Positions 1 through 11,888 of a DNA stretch of 64,000 nucleotides are shown piece by piece (position 1 is the first letter of the stretch; every line of letters begins with the position of its first letter). Origin of the DNA: Pegoplata infirma. Its lineage: Eukaryota; Arthropoda; Insecta; Diptera; Anthomyiidae. The stretch spans positions 62,298,400 through 62,362,399 of the forward strand of contig OY992537.1 in assembly GCA_963921195.1 (NCBI GenBank), in the 5' to 3' direction. A program made the translations under genes and the position numbers. Under the pieces are notes generated by a model, which worked only from the letters and a program-made list of their open reading frames with translations, had not been told where the DNA came from and made no database searches.

Positions 1-299
1 AAGGATTTTAAATAATACCCTTATTACTCCAGTGTTAAATATTGGTTACTCTAGTGTTAAATTTCTCTAAACCCTTAGTTGACTGAAAGTTAGTAATTCT
101 TTTACAGTCACGTGTTTGATGTAGCATCAAACAATTTTTTCCTAGAAAATTTATTTCAGCTTTAGTGTTTTTATTTTAATCATGATAGTATTCTGTCTGG
201 TGTGGGAACTTATAATATTTTTTTTTTTTTTTTGCTAAGCACGATCTAACAATTATTAGCATCTATAATTTTTAGTATTTGCAGATTATTAATATTTTG
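1..299. other. AT-rich stretch, nothing recognised
   Basis: No open frame, RNA gene or recognisable repeat end was seen, only A/T runs. It ends where a DINE-like 5' terminus begins. Confidence 0.5.
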
Positions 300-1042
300 T
301 ATACCCTCTCCACTCTGTGGAGAGATAGTATATATACGTTTGTGATGCCACTAGTAACACCTAGACCAATGGTTCCCAACCTTTTTTGTGCCATGCCCCA
401 CTTTTAAGTTAAAAAAACTACAATGTCCCTCCTACACTCAAGAAAAATTATAACATTTTTCAAATTTGTTTTAAAATTCAAAATTTACTTGTGGTTCAGC
501 AAACTTTTTGTTAAAATCATCGTTTGAACAAAGTTTTTAGAAAAAATGTTCATCAATCAACTAAATAATTTAATTGAAATAATATTTTTTAAGTTTATTT
601 AACACAAAAAATCTTAAAAAATAGCTTGTTGCCCCCCTGAAGCATTCAAATTGCCCCCCAGTGGGGCGAGAATCAAAGGTTGGGAACCATTGACCTAAGT
701 AGACCCTTTAAATATGTTCATGATTCCCGATAGATTTTAATACGATTGGGTTCACCTTAAATTTTTGTGTTGAAAATCACACTACTAACGCTTTGAAATA
801 CATCAGTATGCCAGAAAGTATGTATATTATAGAAACTTTTTGATACAATTTTTTTTTACACTAAAAAAATTACACTCAAAAAAATTTTACACTCGATTTT
901 TTTTTTTTTTTTACAAAAATTACTAAAAAACGTTTTTTCATAAATTTTTCTTATGTTAAAAAAGTTTTCAAATGTTTAAGGCATGGCCTGCTGGAGGGTA
1001 TTCATAGATTCGGCTTAGTTAAATTAATTTTTTTACTTGTTT
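300..1042 (+). mobile_element. DINE-1-like element, family B, old copy (B6)
   Basis: The 5' end reads TATACCCTCTCCACTCTGTG. The 3' end has GGAGGGTATTCATAGATTCG and a decayed hairpin, then ACTTGTT, the same order as better copies at 21084 and 51326. The GTCC microsatellite core is lost and a hAT-type MITE (367-692) sits near the 5' end. Diverged and certainly non-coding. DINE-1/INE-1 elements are non-autonomous Helitron relatives moved by a replicase supplied from elsewhere. Confidence 0.7.
367..692. mobile_element. hAT-like MITE inside DINE B6
   Basis: Terminal inverted repeats read CAATGGTTCCCAACCTTT at the left and its exact complement AAAGGTTGGGAACCATTG at the right. This is the common 'GGTTCCCAACC' end type of small hAT elements. 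Flanks ACCTAGAC and ACCTAAGT share their first five bases, consistent with a mutated 8-bp target duplication. The surrounding DINE sequence resumes after it. About 326 bp with no frame, so it depends on an external hAT transposase. Confidence 0.75.
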
Positions 1043-1377
1043 TTTTTTTTCAAATTTTATTTTATAAAAAAACTTATTGTCAAGTGTTGTTAGTTGTGAA
1101 ATGATTTAATAGATTTTATTATTAGTTGGTGTTTTTGTTTAGTTTCATATTTTTTTTTTGTTTTCTTAATATTATATTAACAGTTATTAAATAATCGTGC
1201 AAAAAATTATCAATCATTTTAAATGGTAATTAAATAAACACCTCATAATATATTCACAAACTATATTATTTTGTAATATTTAGATGGTTTGCTGTTTTTT
1301 TTTTTTTGTATTTAAAGATAATAAAAGGTTAGTTAGACATTTAAGTATCACTAAAGTTTGTTGCTTAAGTCTTTTGT
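1043..1377. other. AT-rich stretch, nothing recognised apart from a MITE end
   Basis: T-rich DNA. Near 1355-1380 it contains TTGCTTAAGTCTTTTGTTTT, the end motif of the small repeat that is tandemly arrayed at 44.9-46.4 kb. Here it is a solitary end. Confidence 0.5.
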
Positions 1378-1790
1378 TTTATACCCTCCTCAAAATGTAA
1401 ACATAAATAAAAACAAAAAAAATTTTAGGGGCGTGTTTTTTAGGGGGTTGGAGGAGGGGTTTGGTCAACCCTTTTCTACCGTAATAAATGTTGGCATAAT
1501 GCTTTATTATTTTTTAAGAACTAAAGTATTAAAATTTTAATATTTTGAAACTATTTTTAAAAATCCATGCCCATAAAAGGGGGTTGGCCGAGAAAATGGC
1601 ATATCGGTCGAGGACCCCATCATCGTCTCTTTTATTTTTTTATGGATATCCGTCCGTCTGCATATAACACGATGCAGTCCAAAAAAAGGAGCTATACTCC
1701 CCAAGTTTGTTGCAAATATATGAGGAAATCCATGGGAAATTTAACTGAGGGTTCACCGATTTTGGTTATTTGATAGAGCTCTGTAAAAGA
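1378..1790. mobile_element. Decayed DINE family A fragments in two orientations
   Basis: ATACCCTCCTCAAAATGTAA followed by GGGGCGTGTTTTTTAG matches the antisense 3' part of family A. From about 1560 the text turns to the sense 5' half: ATATCGGTCGAGGACCCCAT, a short TCCGTCCGTCTG core, then the CACGATGCAGTCC segment. The two halves are probably separate old insertions or a rearranged copy. Confidence 0.6.
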
Positions 1791-3325
1791 TTTAAAATTT
1801 AGAAAAAAAAAATTTCAACAAAAAATTTTGAACACAATATTTCAATGTCCTGTTTTCCTGGGAAGGAAAAAAATCAATATTTTGTATTAAATTTAAGAAT
1901 GTCCTTTTAACGCTGTTAAAATTTCAGCGAGGTGTTTTTTCGTATTGTTGAGAAATTAATTTTTGAAGCTTGTTAGATCGCCAAATATTTGATTTTTTTC
2001 AAAATTTTGGCAAAAAAACCAAAAATTTTGCTATATCACAAACTTTAAAAATTTATTGCTCGACAACACAAAAAAACACCTCCCTGAAGTTTTAACATCG
2101 TTAAAAGGATATTCTAAGCTGCAATACAAAATTTTGGTTTTGGAAATCCATGGTGTCCTTGACAGGAAAAAAGGACATTCCATTGTTTTAAACATTTTTT
2201 TTTGGATTTTTTTTCACAAACTGTACGACCGATTCAAAAAAATTTTCAAGATTTGTGTTCAACATGCCAAAATTTATAAAAATAATGTATTGCAAGAAAT
2301 ATTTTTTTAATTATTTTTTTTTATTTTTTAAAAAATTTTTTGTTTTGTAAATTTTTCACAAATCGAAGGGCGAAACAGTTTAAAATAACAGAATTTTCTT
2401 AAATTAGGTACAAATGAAATTTTTATTCACTATGAAAGGTTCAAGGCAAAAATATTTGAGATTTTTTAAAAAAATTTTGATTACTAGAAGAAAACCTGCA
2501 TTTTTGGGCATTTTTTGACAAATTTAAAATAGAGAAATTAATCGATATTCGTGTTCAGCATCAATAAATTAATAAAAATAACGTGTCGCTAGACATATTT
2601 CTGTTTTTATTGCGTTTTTTAAAAATCCAATTTTTTTTGGAGGAAATTTTCGGGATATCCAAATTTTGATCAAAGGTTTAAAATTATGGAATTTCAAATT
2701 AAGTTTAAATGAAAGACTGTCTCAAGCTCTATGAAGGGGTCAAGAAAGAAATTTTGAGTTTTTTTTAAACCTTAAACGTATGAAAAACCCGGCATTTTTC
2801 GCCAATTCACATATTTTTTGCCAATATTTAAAAAAAAAAAAATCAAATGTTTGGCTCTCTAACAAACTTTGACAATTTATTGCTCAACTATACGAAAAAC
2901 ACCTCTCTGAAATTTTAGTAGCATTAACAGGACATTCTAAACTTTAATACAAAATTTTGTTTTTGGAAATGCATGGTGCCCTTCCCAGGAAAAATGGGCA
3001 TTTACCTTAATATGGTTTTCAAAAATTTTTTGTTGACATTTTAAAAAATTTTTTTTTTATAAATTTTAAATCATCATAATTTTATAAACCATATTGTTAT
3101 TATAAGCTATTTTGTACGACTGACGGTTTCCGAGCACAAAAGTGTTAAAAAACTGTGGAAATGTTAATGTTGTCAAAAAAGCGCTTTTTAAACGCCCATA
3201 TCTTCCAAAGTCTTGATAAAAAAAAACAAAAAATATCGGTTTCCATCATTTACAAAACTCTATCAAATAACCAAAAATTAACAAAATCGGTGATCCGTCA
3301 GTTAAGTTTCCCATGGATTTGCTCA
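1720..3325. repeat. Foldback-like block related to family D
   Basis: Outer arms at about 1720-1800 and 3235-3320 are inverted copies of each other (GGAAATCCATGGGAAA against TTTCCCATGGATTT). Inside, a segment at 1830-1985 occurs inverted at 2020-2175 and again at 2845-3010. The 2590-2760 segment also matches 28080-28260 in the same orientation. The right side has about 170 extra bases. The frame at 2056-2310 is a by-product of A-rich repeat DNA. Superfamily not identified. Confidence 0.55.
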
Positions 3326-3339
3326 TAGTATGAGCCTCA

Positions 3340-3838
3340 TACACATATACATAGATCAGTGATCGATTTTAAGACATTCTAGCGATGTCCGTCTGTCTGT
3401 TTAAATGTTAATAACGGCTAAAATATTACACGGATATGGCTCAACATAACATGCTTACTTGTTGTTGCCCCGAGAAGTTTGGCATTGCATTTGAGCGATA
3501 TCGGCTCAGCAGTTCAAAAGTTATGAACGAAAATCTAAGGAAACCTCTAAAATTTTAGTAAATTCAACATAACTTAAAAACACAAAATGCTTTAATTCGG
3601 CTGCTGGTTGACATTTGTAGACAGAATCGAAATCCGAATGGTATTTAAGCAAGTACGAACATATATTTTTACAAATAAATAAAAAAAATCGCAGATTTTT
3701 TCAAAAAAAAAAATTTCGCGAAAATTTTTTAAAAAATTTTTTAATTTGTTTTTTAATAAAGTTTTTGCAATAATCATTTTTGCATTGTGGAGGGCATGAA
3801 TACATTTGGCAAGCCCGAATTAACCTTTTTTACTTGTT
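3340..3838 (+). mobile_element. DINE-1-like element, family B, 5'-truncated (B7)
   Basis: Starts in the TGATCGATTTTAAGAC block, has one short GTCCGTCTGTCTG core, and keeps the paired phrases 'TTCAAAAGTTATGA' and 'GCATTGTGGAGGGCATGAAT'. It ends with the hairpin zone and TACTTGTTTT. The 5' TATACCC end is missing. Confidence 0.65.
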
Positions 3839-3854
3839 TTATTTATCAATTTTC

Positions 3855-3985
3855 ATAATCCAAAATTTTGATCGCCGGGCACCACGTATTAATTTAATCC
3901 GATTGGCCTCAAATTTGTGCCACATAAGTTTTAGGCCTAGTAGAAGAATTTTTTTTTTGGCATACAAAAAAAAAATTGACGCTCT
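3855..3985 (-). repeat. Interspersed repeat G, copy 1
   Basis: Contains CCGGGCACCACGTATTAATT and GGCATACAAAAAAAAAATTG. Related copies lie at 25405-25560 (plus) and 28775-28925 (minus). Those two are inverted to each other and mark the edges of family D. No coding potential. Confidence 0.5.
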
Positions 3986-3989
3986 AATG

Positions 3990-4315
3990 GTACTCGGAAG
4001 GTTAATTTCGTAAATGGGCAAAATCGGAGTAGGGGAAAAAAGTTTCGCCTTGAGGCACTTAACCAACCTCTGAAAACGCAAGTTTTTTATTAAACAATTT
4101 TTTTAAACAAATAAAACAATTTTATGTCAGAAGAAGTTTAAAGTCATGCACTAAGAGCCTGAGAATTAGAAAATGTCGTTTAATATGGCCCGCCCCCTTT
4201 TGTGGGCGTGGATATGAAAAATTACTTAAAATTATGGTTAAATTGTATTACATCAATGCAAAAAACCTAATAAATGAATTTGATAACTTTTATCGAGAGG
4301 AGGAAGATGTCCACT
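3990..4315 (+). mobile_element. DINE family A internal fragment
   Basis: GGGCAAAATCGGAGTAGG, TGTCAGAAGAAGTTTAAAGT and CCCCCTTTTGTGGGCGTGGA follow each other as in the complete family A copy at 31842. Both ends are missing. Confidence 0.6.
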
Positions 4316-5689
4316 AAAGTCTCCCATCGAATTACAAGTAGAATCACCGAGTTACAAATATAATTGTTAATTAACAAATGGACTCCTCAAATTACAAGTC
4401 TAATCTTCAAATTACAATCTTTTTTGAATTACATCTGTGAATGGGGCAGACATTTCAGCCCTCTACACATTTAAATCGTTTTAAAAAATCTATTTAAATA
4501 CAAATTCCTAAAAATTTAACCTGCTGCGGCATTTTAAAAGCATAACTCATTTTCTTTAATTACCTGCATATTTCTAACACTTTAAACCTCAAATAATTGA
4601 AGGTTATAGTGATTTTAAAAAATCATTAAAGAATTTTTAATAATTTTTTGTTGAAATCATCACATAAATCATAATCACATGCTTACCTAAAAAGAGAAGA
4701 AGAAGAAAAAAAAAATACATTAAATAAATTATAAAATATATTAACTAAAAAAAAGCAGCAACAACAATAAAACATATAAACAACAACATAAATAATTTTG
4801 CAAATATTTATGCATCATTAAAATATTTCTTTGTTTTTTTTTGTTTTTTCCATTAAGTCACATGGTGTTTTTTTTTTTTTTGGTAATTTTGTGAATGAAT
4901 TAATGCGGCTTTCGTTGTTGCTTCGTTTGGTTGTCGGTGGTGTTCATTGCACAAATATTTTGCAAATCATGATCATGTGACTTGTAAAATTTAAACATAA
5001 ATTTTCACAATGCAAAAATACCAAAAACACCATCAACCCAAACAACAACAATACCAGAAATTATTGTAATGTGATTTGAAAAAAAATAGTAAAACAAAAA
5101 AATTCACAAGAAACCTGAATGAAGAAGTGTTTTTTTCTTACTTATGTTGTGTTATTATGCTAAAGTGGTTTTTACTAGTTTTGGATGATTTTATTTTTTT
5201 TTTATTTACTTTTTTATGTGTCTAGTTTTGGAAAATATAAATGAAATACATGAATTACAACCCAACCTCCGGTATTATGAAATATTGTAATTATTTACTA
5301 AATTCGGAAATTTCTAATAATGATTTATGGCAACATTGTTTAAAGGTATAAAACAAATGTAGTTCATATGGTTTGTTGCTTTTGTTATAGATGCTTCTAA
5401 ATTTTTAAATATTTTACATATAAAAGATGAGCTTTTTGCCTGTGACAACCAACAGTAAAATTTTATAAAAGAAATATTCAAAGAACCTTTTTTAAACTCA
5501 TGAGTTTTGTCTCTTAAGTCTTTTGTTTTTTAAAGATGTTTCTAAATTTTTATACAATTTACAAATGAAAGATTAATTTTTTGCCAGGGACAACCAATAG
5601 TAGAACATTTTGTTACCAATTTTGTCAATTTGTTTAACCAGTCTTTGACCAAAAGAAAGATTGGTGCTAAACTTTAGGAGTCTAGTTTT
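4316..5689. other. AT-rich stretch, nothing recognised
   Basis: No frame or terminal repeat pair found. It contains a short AAGAAGAAG run near 4697, a CAACAACAA-rich patch near 4755-4790, and two isolated copies of the CTTAAGTCTTTTGTTTT-type end motif (near 5380 and 5512). It could hold intronic or intergenic host DNA, but nothing shows it. Confidence 0.4.
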
Positions 5690-5804
5690 TTTAGATTGGA
5701 CTACATCATGTTTTCTTCAGATTGGGTCTTAGACCGATATTTCAATGCCTTACACACGGAGAGCGAGAGTGAGTATAACCCCGTACTGTAGTTGGAAAGG
5801 TATA
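5690..5804 (-). mobile_element. DINE family A, solo 5' end
   Basis: Read on the minus strand it starts TATACCTTTCCAACTACAGT and runs through the TATACTCACT and GTGTGTAAGGCATTGAAATA blocks before similarity is lost. Confidence 0.65.
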
Positions 5805-5877
5805 AAAAAATAGTTTTAATCCTTAAAATAACCATGCGCGGGTACAAGGGGGGAAATCCCCCCCCCCCCACCAGACC

Positions 5878-5998
5878 AAATTTTAAAAATAAAAAAAAGG
5901 AAAAGAAAGAAAAAAAGGAAAAGGGAAGAAAAAAGAAAGAAAAAGGAAAGACAAAAGAAAAAGTAAGAAAAAGAAAAAGAAGCAAAAAGGATAAAATT
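5878..5998 (+). repeat. Polypurine tract of about 120 nt
   Basis: Almost pure A/G on the plus strand (GGAAAAGAAAGAAAAAAAGG and similar), preceded by a run of 13 C at about 5858-5870. Such homopurine DNA can form triplexes. The frame reading lysine/arginine across it is a composition artefact. Confidence 0.6.
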
Positions 5999-5999
5999 T

Positions 6000-7905
6000 T
6001 CTAAAAAATTTTCTCCAGGAAAAGAATTTTGAAATCCGAAAATTTTTAATCGGAAAAAACTTGAATATTTTAAAAAGATATATCTAAAAAATTTTTATAG
6101 GGAAAATCTAAAAATTTTTATAGGGAAAATCTAAAAATTTGTAAAGGAAAAAAATGTGTCTAAATCTGAAAATTTTTTGTGAAAAAATATCTGAAGTCCT
6201 TATTGCGAATAGATATTTTCTATTGGGAAATTGTTGTGAACGTGACAGTTTTGTTATAAAAAAAAAGAAAAAATCTGGGACTTTTTCAATAGGAAAAATG
6301 TCTCAGAGTCTGAGACTTACTCTATAGGAAAAATTTCTCAGAATCTGAGACTTTTTCTATGGGAAAAGTGTCACAGAAACTGAAGTTTTTTCAATTAGAA
6401 AAATATCTCAGAATCTGAAACTTTTTCTATAGGAAAAATGTCTCAGAATCTGAGAATTTTTCTTTGGAAAAATGTCTCAGAATCTAAGACTATTTCTATA
6501 TAAAAAATGTCTCAAAATCTGAGACTTTCTAAAGGAAAAATGTACCAGAATCTGAGACTTTTTCTATTTGAAAAATTTCTCAGAATCTGAGATATTTTCT
6601 ATAGGAAAAATTTCTCAGAATCATAGACTTTTTCTTTAGGAAAAATTTCTCAGAATCTGAGACTTTTTCTATAGGAAAAATGTCTCAAAATCTGAAACTT
6701 TTTCTATGGGAAAAATGTCTCAGAATTTAAGACTTTTTCTATAGGAAAAATATCTCAAGGTCTAAGACTTTTTCTATAGGAAAAATGTCAAAATATTTTT
6801 TCGAAGGAAAAATCTCTCAGAATCTGAGACTTTTTCTATAGGAAAAATATCTTAGAATCTGAGACTTTTTGTATAGGAAAAATTTATAGAAAAAATGGGA
6901 AACACGTCTCAGAATTTGAGGCTTATTTACAGGAAGAGGTCGCAGTATCTGAGACTTTTTCTGTAGGAAAATGGCCTAAGAATCTGAGATTTTTTCTATA
7001 GGAAAAAGGTCACAGAATCTCTGAATTTGAGACTTATTTTATAGGAAAAGGTCTCAGAATATAAGGCTTTTTCGAAAGGAAAAAGGTCTCAAGATCTGGA
7101 CAAAAGGCTAAGAATGTGAGACTTTTTCTGCTGAAAAAACGTCTCAGAATCTCTAAATTAAAGACTAATTTTATAGAAAAAAGGTCTCAGTATCTTAGAT
7201 ATTTTTGAATGGAAAAAGTCTCAAAATCTCAGACGTTTTCTGTTGAAAAAAGTCTCAGAAGCTGAAACTTTTTCTATTGGGTAAAATTTGCAGAATCTGA
7301 GACTTTTTTTTCGATAGGAAAAATGTCTTAAAATCCTAGACTTTTTCTACAGGAGACTTTGATACTTATTCTATAGAAAAAAAGTCTCTGAATCTGAGAA
7401 TTTTTCTATAGGAAACAGGTCTCACAAATAAGATTTTTTCTATGGGAAAAAGGTTTCAGAATCTGAGACTCTGTATCTGTATCAAAGTCTTAGACTTTTT
7501 CTATATAAGAAAAAGATCTTAGAAGTTGAGACTTTATTTTGGGCAAACGTCTCAGAATCTCAGATTTTTTCTGTAGGAAAAAGCCTCAGAGTCCGAGACT
7601 TTTTCTATCAGAAAAATGGTCTCGGAAAAAAAGCCGCAGAGTATGAAACTTTTTCTATATGACAAAGGGTCTAAGAATCTGAGACTTTTTATATTGAAAA
7701 ATAGTTCGCAGAATCTGAGACTTTTTATATTAAAAAGTTCTCAGAATCTAGAACTTTTTCTATGAAACTTTTTCTATTTAAGAATCTGTGACATTTTGTG
7801 TGGGAAAAATATCTTAAAAATGCTTTAGAGTATGAAGCTTTAAGAAGTTTAAGAATCCGAAAATTTTTCTATATATCCTATAGGAAAAAAATCTCAGATT
7901 CTAAG
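6000..7905 (+). repeat. Minisatellite array, about 35-37 bp unit
   Basis: Roughly 40 imperfect units in which CTCAGAATCTGAG alternates with TTTTTCTATAGGAAAAA. Both parts are dyads, so each unit can form two small hairpins. The first 280 bp (6000-6280) hold more diverged units such as CTAAAAATTTTTATAGGG. Clear arrays of the same unit occur at 19.7-22.3 kb (opposite strand), 49.7-50.5 kb and 54.2-55.1 kb. No frame crosses it. Confidence 0.85.
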
Positions 7906-9711
7906 AAATTTTTCATTAAGAAATTTGTTAATGTTTAATTGAAAAATCACCTGCAAGTGTTCTACAGCCGATTTTTATTTAATTTTATAGCTTTATTTTA
8001 TTTTATAGCTCTGCCATTACTTTTTTTGCAAAAAAAAAATAAGTATCCCTGTTTTTGCTTGTCCGACAGCGGTAAATTGATAATTTTTTTTATTCGAAGA
8101 AACAAAATTCCCCCCCCCCCCCCCAAACCCAAAAGCTGGTCCCGCCACTGAAAATAACATAGTTCTAACTTCAAATGCATAATTATTTGAATTTCTTTTC
8201 ATTTCAAAATTAAAGGTTTGTTTCCTAAGTCTTTTGTTTTGTCAACTAAACAAAATTCTTTTCCTACCGCCTGTTTACATTTGTCGTTGGTAATTTAACC
8301 CATTTTAATTGACAATTTGTAGTTTTAACATATAAATCTTAATGCCAAATATGATTTCCAGCCAATGATAATGAACATGATCGTTAAACAAAAAAAAAAT
8401 ATTGAAACTATTGTAACACACCAAAACAAAATGTCTAACCATAAATGTCTAAACAAAGACAAAAAGCATAAAGTTGAGGGGAATGAATTAAACCCAAAGA
8501 AACATGTGAGTTTTAAGTTAAACTGACATCATAGCAATACAGGGTGTTTTAACAAATACAGTAACATGCGGTTAAAACTAACTGTATTTTAAGGAACAAC
8601 GTTAAAAAAAAAAAGATTTTATTAGATCTTATAAACGTTATCAAACTCGTTAAGCTATAAACATATTGAAATAAAATGACCGGCTCTCTTAGGATCGTCA
8701 TAGCTTTATTCCACTGTATTTTCAAAAAGCACATGCTTGGCAAGCAAGAAAATTACAAACAATTATTTATAGCGAAAAAACTATTTAAAATTTTTTTTAT
8801 ATATATATTTTTTTTATGCAATTTCCAATTGCTTGGATTTCAAAATAAAATACTTGAAACAAAAAACATTCAAATACTTATGGAACTGTTACAAAATATA
8901 ACAATTGAATTTTTTTACAAACTTTTTTTTCTATATACGTATGTATGTACTTTTGTATAATTTCTGCAAATAGGCGTAAAATTTATGCATGTATTACAAC
9001 CATTATTACGCCAAATATAGAAAAAAAAGAAATAGACCAAAATACAAAATTAAATAACAGCTGATGGTAATAAAATCAAATACAATGATAAACTACCCAC
9101 CAGCATTATTAAGGTAATTTTAACATAGATTTATGAATTAGTTTTGAAAAATTAAAATAACATATTTTTTGAATTTTTAAATATTTTTTTTTTAAATCTG
9201 ATGAAATTTTTATTTAAATTTCTTTTAATTATAAGGTGTAAAAAAAATTATGAATTTTTTTTATTACCCGCATATGTATGTTCATTATGTGAAACTAATG
9301 TTAATGTTTTTAATAACTATAAAAAGCAATTAATATATTAACAAAGAAAATTTGTATCTGTCGTAATAACTCATTATAAAGTCAGTCAGTATTACAAAGT
9401 TGTTAATTAATTAACATAAACCAGTACAGGCTCATCTTAGGTACCAACAATACATTTATTAATAAAAACAATTTATTATATTAACTTTAGTTTACATAAA
9501 TTTTTCTGTTATCTTATTTTATGAAATACTCCCTAATTTTTATAATTTTTTATGAATTTTTTTGGTTTATTCCATAATTTTTCTTGTTTTTCTTAATAAT
9601 TTTATAAATTTTTGCATATTTTTTTAATATTAATAAATTTGAATAATTTTTTTTTATTTTTTACGTAAAAATAAAATAGATCATTTGAATACAATATATT
9701 GAAGTTGTTTA
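7906..9711. other. AT-rich stretch with a poly-C run and isolated repeat ends
   Basis: A run of about 15 C lies at 8110-8125, followed by GGTCCCGCCACTG. A solitary CTAAGTCTTTTGTTTTG end lies near 8224, and ACAGGGTGTTTTAACA near 8541 resembles a mariner-type end without a visible partner. The frames near 7940, 8676 and others are not supported. The rest is featureless. Confidence 0.45.
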
Positions 9712-9733
9712 GAGCATTGTAGAGGGTATTCAT
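9712..9733 (+). mobile_element. DINE family B 3' remnant
   Basis: GCATTGTAGAGGGTATTCAT matches the conserved family B subterminal block, then breaks off exactly where element E1 begins. Confidence 0.55.
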
Positions 9734-10621
9734 TAGGGCTTCCCTTCAAATCTAAACTCTAGAATTTGGTGTCGTAATACCTGACGAACATTGGCCACGG
9801 CATTGCTGATTGTGAGAAAATGTATGAAAAAATTTTGCAAGGGCATCTTCAGTCCACAACTAGCTGTCAAAGTTTGAAAAATTTACGGTTTTCGACCAAA
9901 ATTTTCGATCAGAATTTTTTGATCAAATCCAGCGCAAAAATTAGGAATTTTTGCGTTTTTTTTTCACATAATTGGAAAAAATATTTAAAAAATTTTCTAA
10001 ACAGCGATTTTGTTCCACCGATACTGATTTTTAAACATAAAAAATATATTTTATTCAAATTGGTTTCAAAAGTTCAAAAATTTTAAGTAAAAAATAACAT
10101 AAAAAAAATTTAAAAACGCGATTTCGGTCCAAAAATGCTGATCACCGATTTTGGTCCACAGATGTTAATCAGCATTTTTTGACAAAAATTGTGTTTTTCT
10201 ATTTTTTAATATTTTTCACACAACGTAGTTAATATGGCATTCACACTTGCGACCTTAAACAAGTTGTTCAACAAAACACCAGTACCAGAATAAAAACGCA
10301 ATGGACACATAACAAATACTTTTTTAAACATTTCGCTCTTGAACACACTGAAAGAGTTATTGTTCATAATATCTATTAACAAATTTCATTAAACCAAATT
10401 CATAGAATCTATGAGACAATTCATTGGCTGAATGAATATTCATTAGTATTGTAAAATATTTCATAGAATTTAATTCATAGATTTTCATAAATTCATAGAA
10501 AAAAATATCATCAATAAGCCTTTTAATTTTTTTAATAATTAAAATTATGTTATTATAATTAAAAAAATTTAATAAATATATTAAAAAAAAATAAAAAAAT
10601 AAAAAAAAATGTAAAAAAAAA

Positions 10622-10712
10622 ATATTGCTGCCCTGGTGGGATTTGAACCCAAGACCAACCGGCTGTAAAAATTATTGTCGACGCCTTAGCTATCAGCGCC
10701 ACCAAAGGCGGA
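10622..10712 (-). repeat. tRNA-like sequence (decayed tRNA or SINE head)
   Basis: On the minus strand it has an A-box-like TGGCGCTGATAGCTAAGG and a B-box GGTTCAAATCC with a pairing T arm (TGGG/CCCA). It is followed by T runs that could terminate RNA polymerase III. The anticodon arm is not clean, so a functional tRNA is unlikely. Confidence 0.45.
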
Positions 10713-10759
10713 AAATCTCACCAACTATGTATTACTTAGTTTTATAATGTTCGTTTTTT

Positions 10760-11378
10760 TATACCCTCCAACTACAGTATGGGGGTATACTCACTTTGTC
10801 ATTCCGTGTGTAACGCATAGAAATATCGGTGTAGGACCCCATAAAGTGCATATATTATTGATCAGTGATCGATTCTAAGACATTCTAGCGATGTCCGTCT
10901 GTCCGTCCGTCCGTCCGTCCGTCCGTCCGTCCGTCTGTCCGTCCGTCTGTGGAAGACACGATACAGTCCAAAATAAAAGTGGTAGACTCCTGAAATTTGG
11001 CACATATATGTCTTATGTTCATAGGCTGGACAAGTTCGGAGATGGGCAAAATCGGACCAGGGGGAAAAAAGTTCCCTCTTGAAGAACTAAACAAACCTCT
11101 GAAAAATACCATATTTCTTCATGATTTTTTGTGTTTTTGTTTAACAAATCCAACATTTTTATGCTACAAGAAGTTCAAGGTCCTGCATTTGGACCCACAG
11201 AATTAGAAAAAATCGTTTTACGGTACGCCCCCCCCCCTTTTATGGGCGTGGAATACATTTTTTTTTTCGCTGATTTCTACAAAAAAAATTACATACTAAC
11301 ACTGTCAAAATTACATACTAACACTGTCGAAAAGTGTTATTATTTAGCAATAACTCGAAAACGGATGTTAACGTTTTT
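10760..11378 (+). mobile_element. DINE-1-like element, family A (A1), 3' end missing
   Basis: Starts TATACCCTCCAACTACAGTA, then the CACTTTGTCATTCCG block and a (GTCC)n/(GTCT)n microsatellite at about 10889-10950. The GGGCAAAATCGGACCAGG and CCCCCTTTTATGGGCGTGG blocks follow. Near its end ACATACTAACACTGTC is tandemly doubled. The 3' hairpin is absent; copy A2 starts directly after. Confidence 0.85.
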
Positions 11379-11842
11379 TATATCCTCCAACTACAGTATG
11401 GGGGTATACTCACTTTGTCATTTCGTGTGTATCGCATCGAAATATCGGTCGAAAACCTCCTAAAGTATATATATTATTGATCCATGATCCATTCTAAGAC
11501 ATTCTATGAATGTCCGTCTGTCCGTCCGTCTGTCTGTAGATAACACGATGCAGTCCAAAATAAAACAGCTAGACTCCTGAAGTTTGGCACAAATATATCT
11601 CATGTTCATAGGCAGGTTAAGTTCGTGAATGGGCAAAATCGGACCAGGGGGAAAAAAGTTCCCTCTTGAAGAACTAAACAAACCTCTGAAAAATACCATA
11701 TTTTTTCATGATTTTTTGTGTTTTTGTTTAACAAATCCAACATTTTAATGCTACAAGAAGTTCAAGGTCCTGCATTTGGACCCACAGAATTAGAAAAAAT
11801 CCTTTTTCGGTCCGCCCCCCCCCCTTTTATGGGCGTGGAATA

Positions 11843-11844
<2 letters not shown>

Positions 11845-11888
<44 letters not shown>

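Noticed and set aside
5701..5985. 94-codon minus-strand frame rich in F/S/L
   Set aside because: It is the complement of the polypurine tract; composition, not coding.
8541..8556. Mariner-type end ACAGGGTGTTTTAACA
   Set aside because: No matching inverted end found nearby, so not called as an element.
10889..10950. CRISPR-like or regulatory tandem repeat
   Set aside because: Simple GTCC microsatellite found at the same place in every DINE copy.
10885..11112. TDGRTDGRTDGR repeat protein
   Set aside because: Translation of the (GTCC)n microsatellite of DINE A1.
11131..11463. 110-codon frame in DINE A1/A2
   Set aside because: Crosses the junction of two DINE copies; similar frames recur in other DINE copies in any frame.
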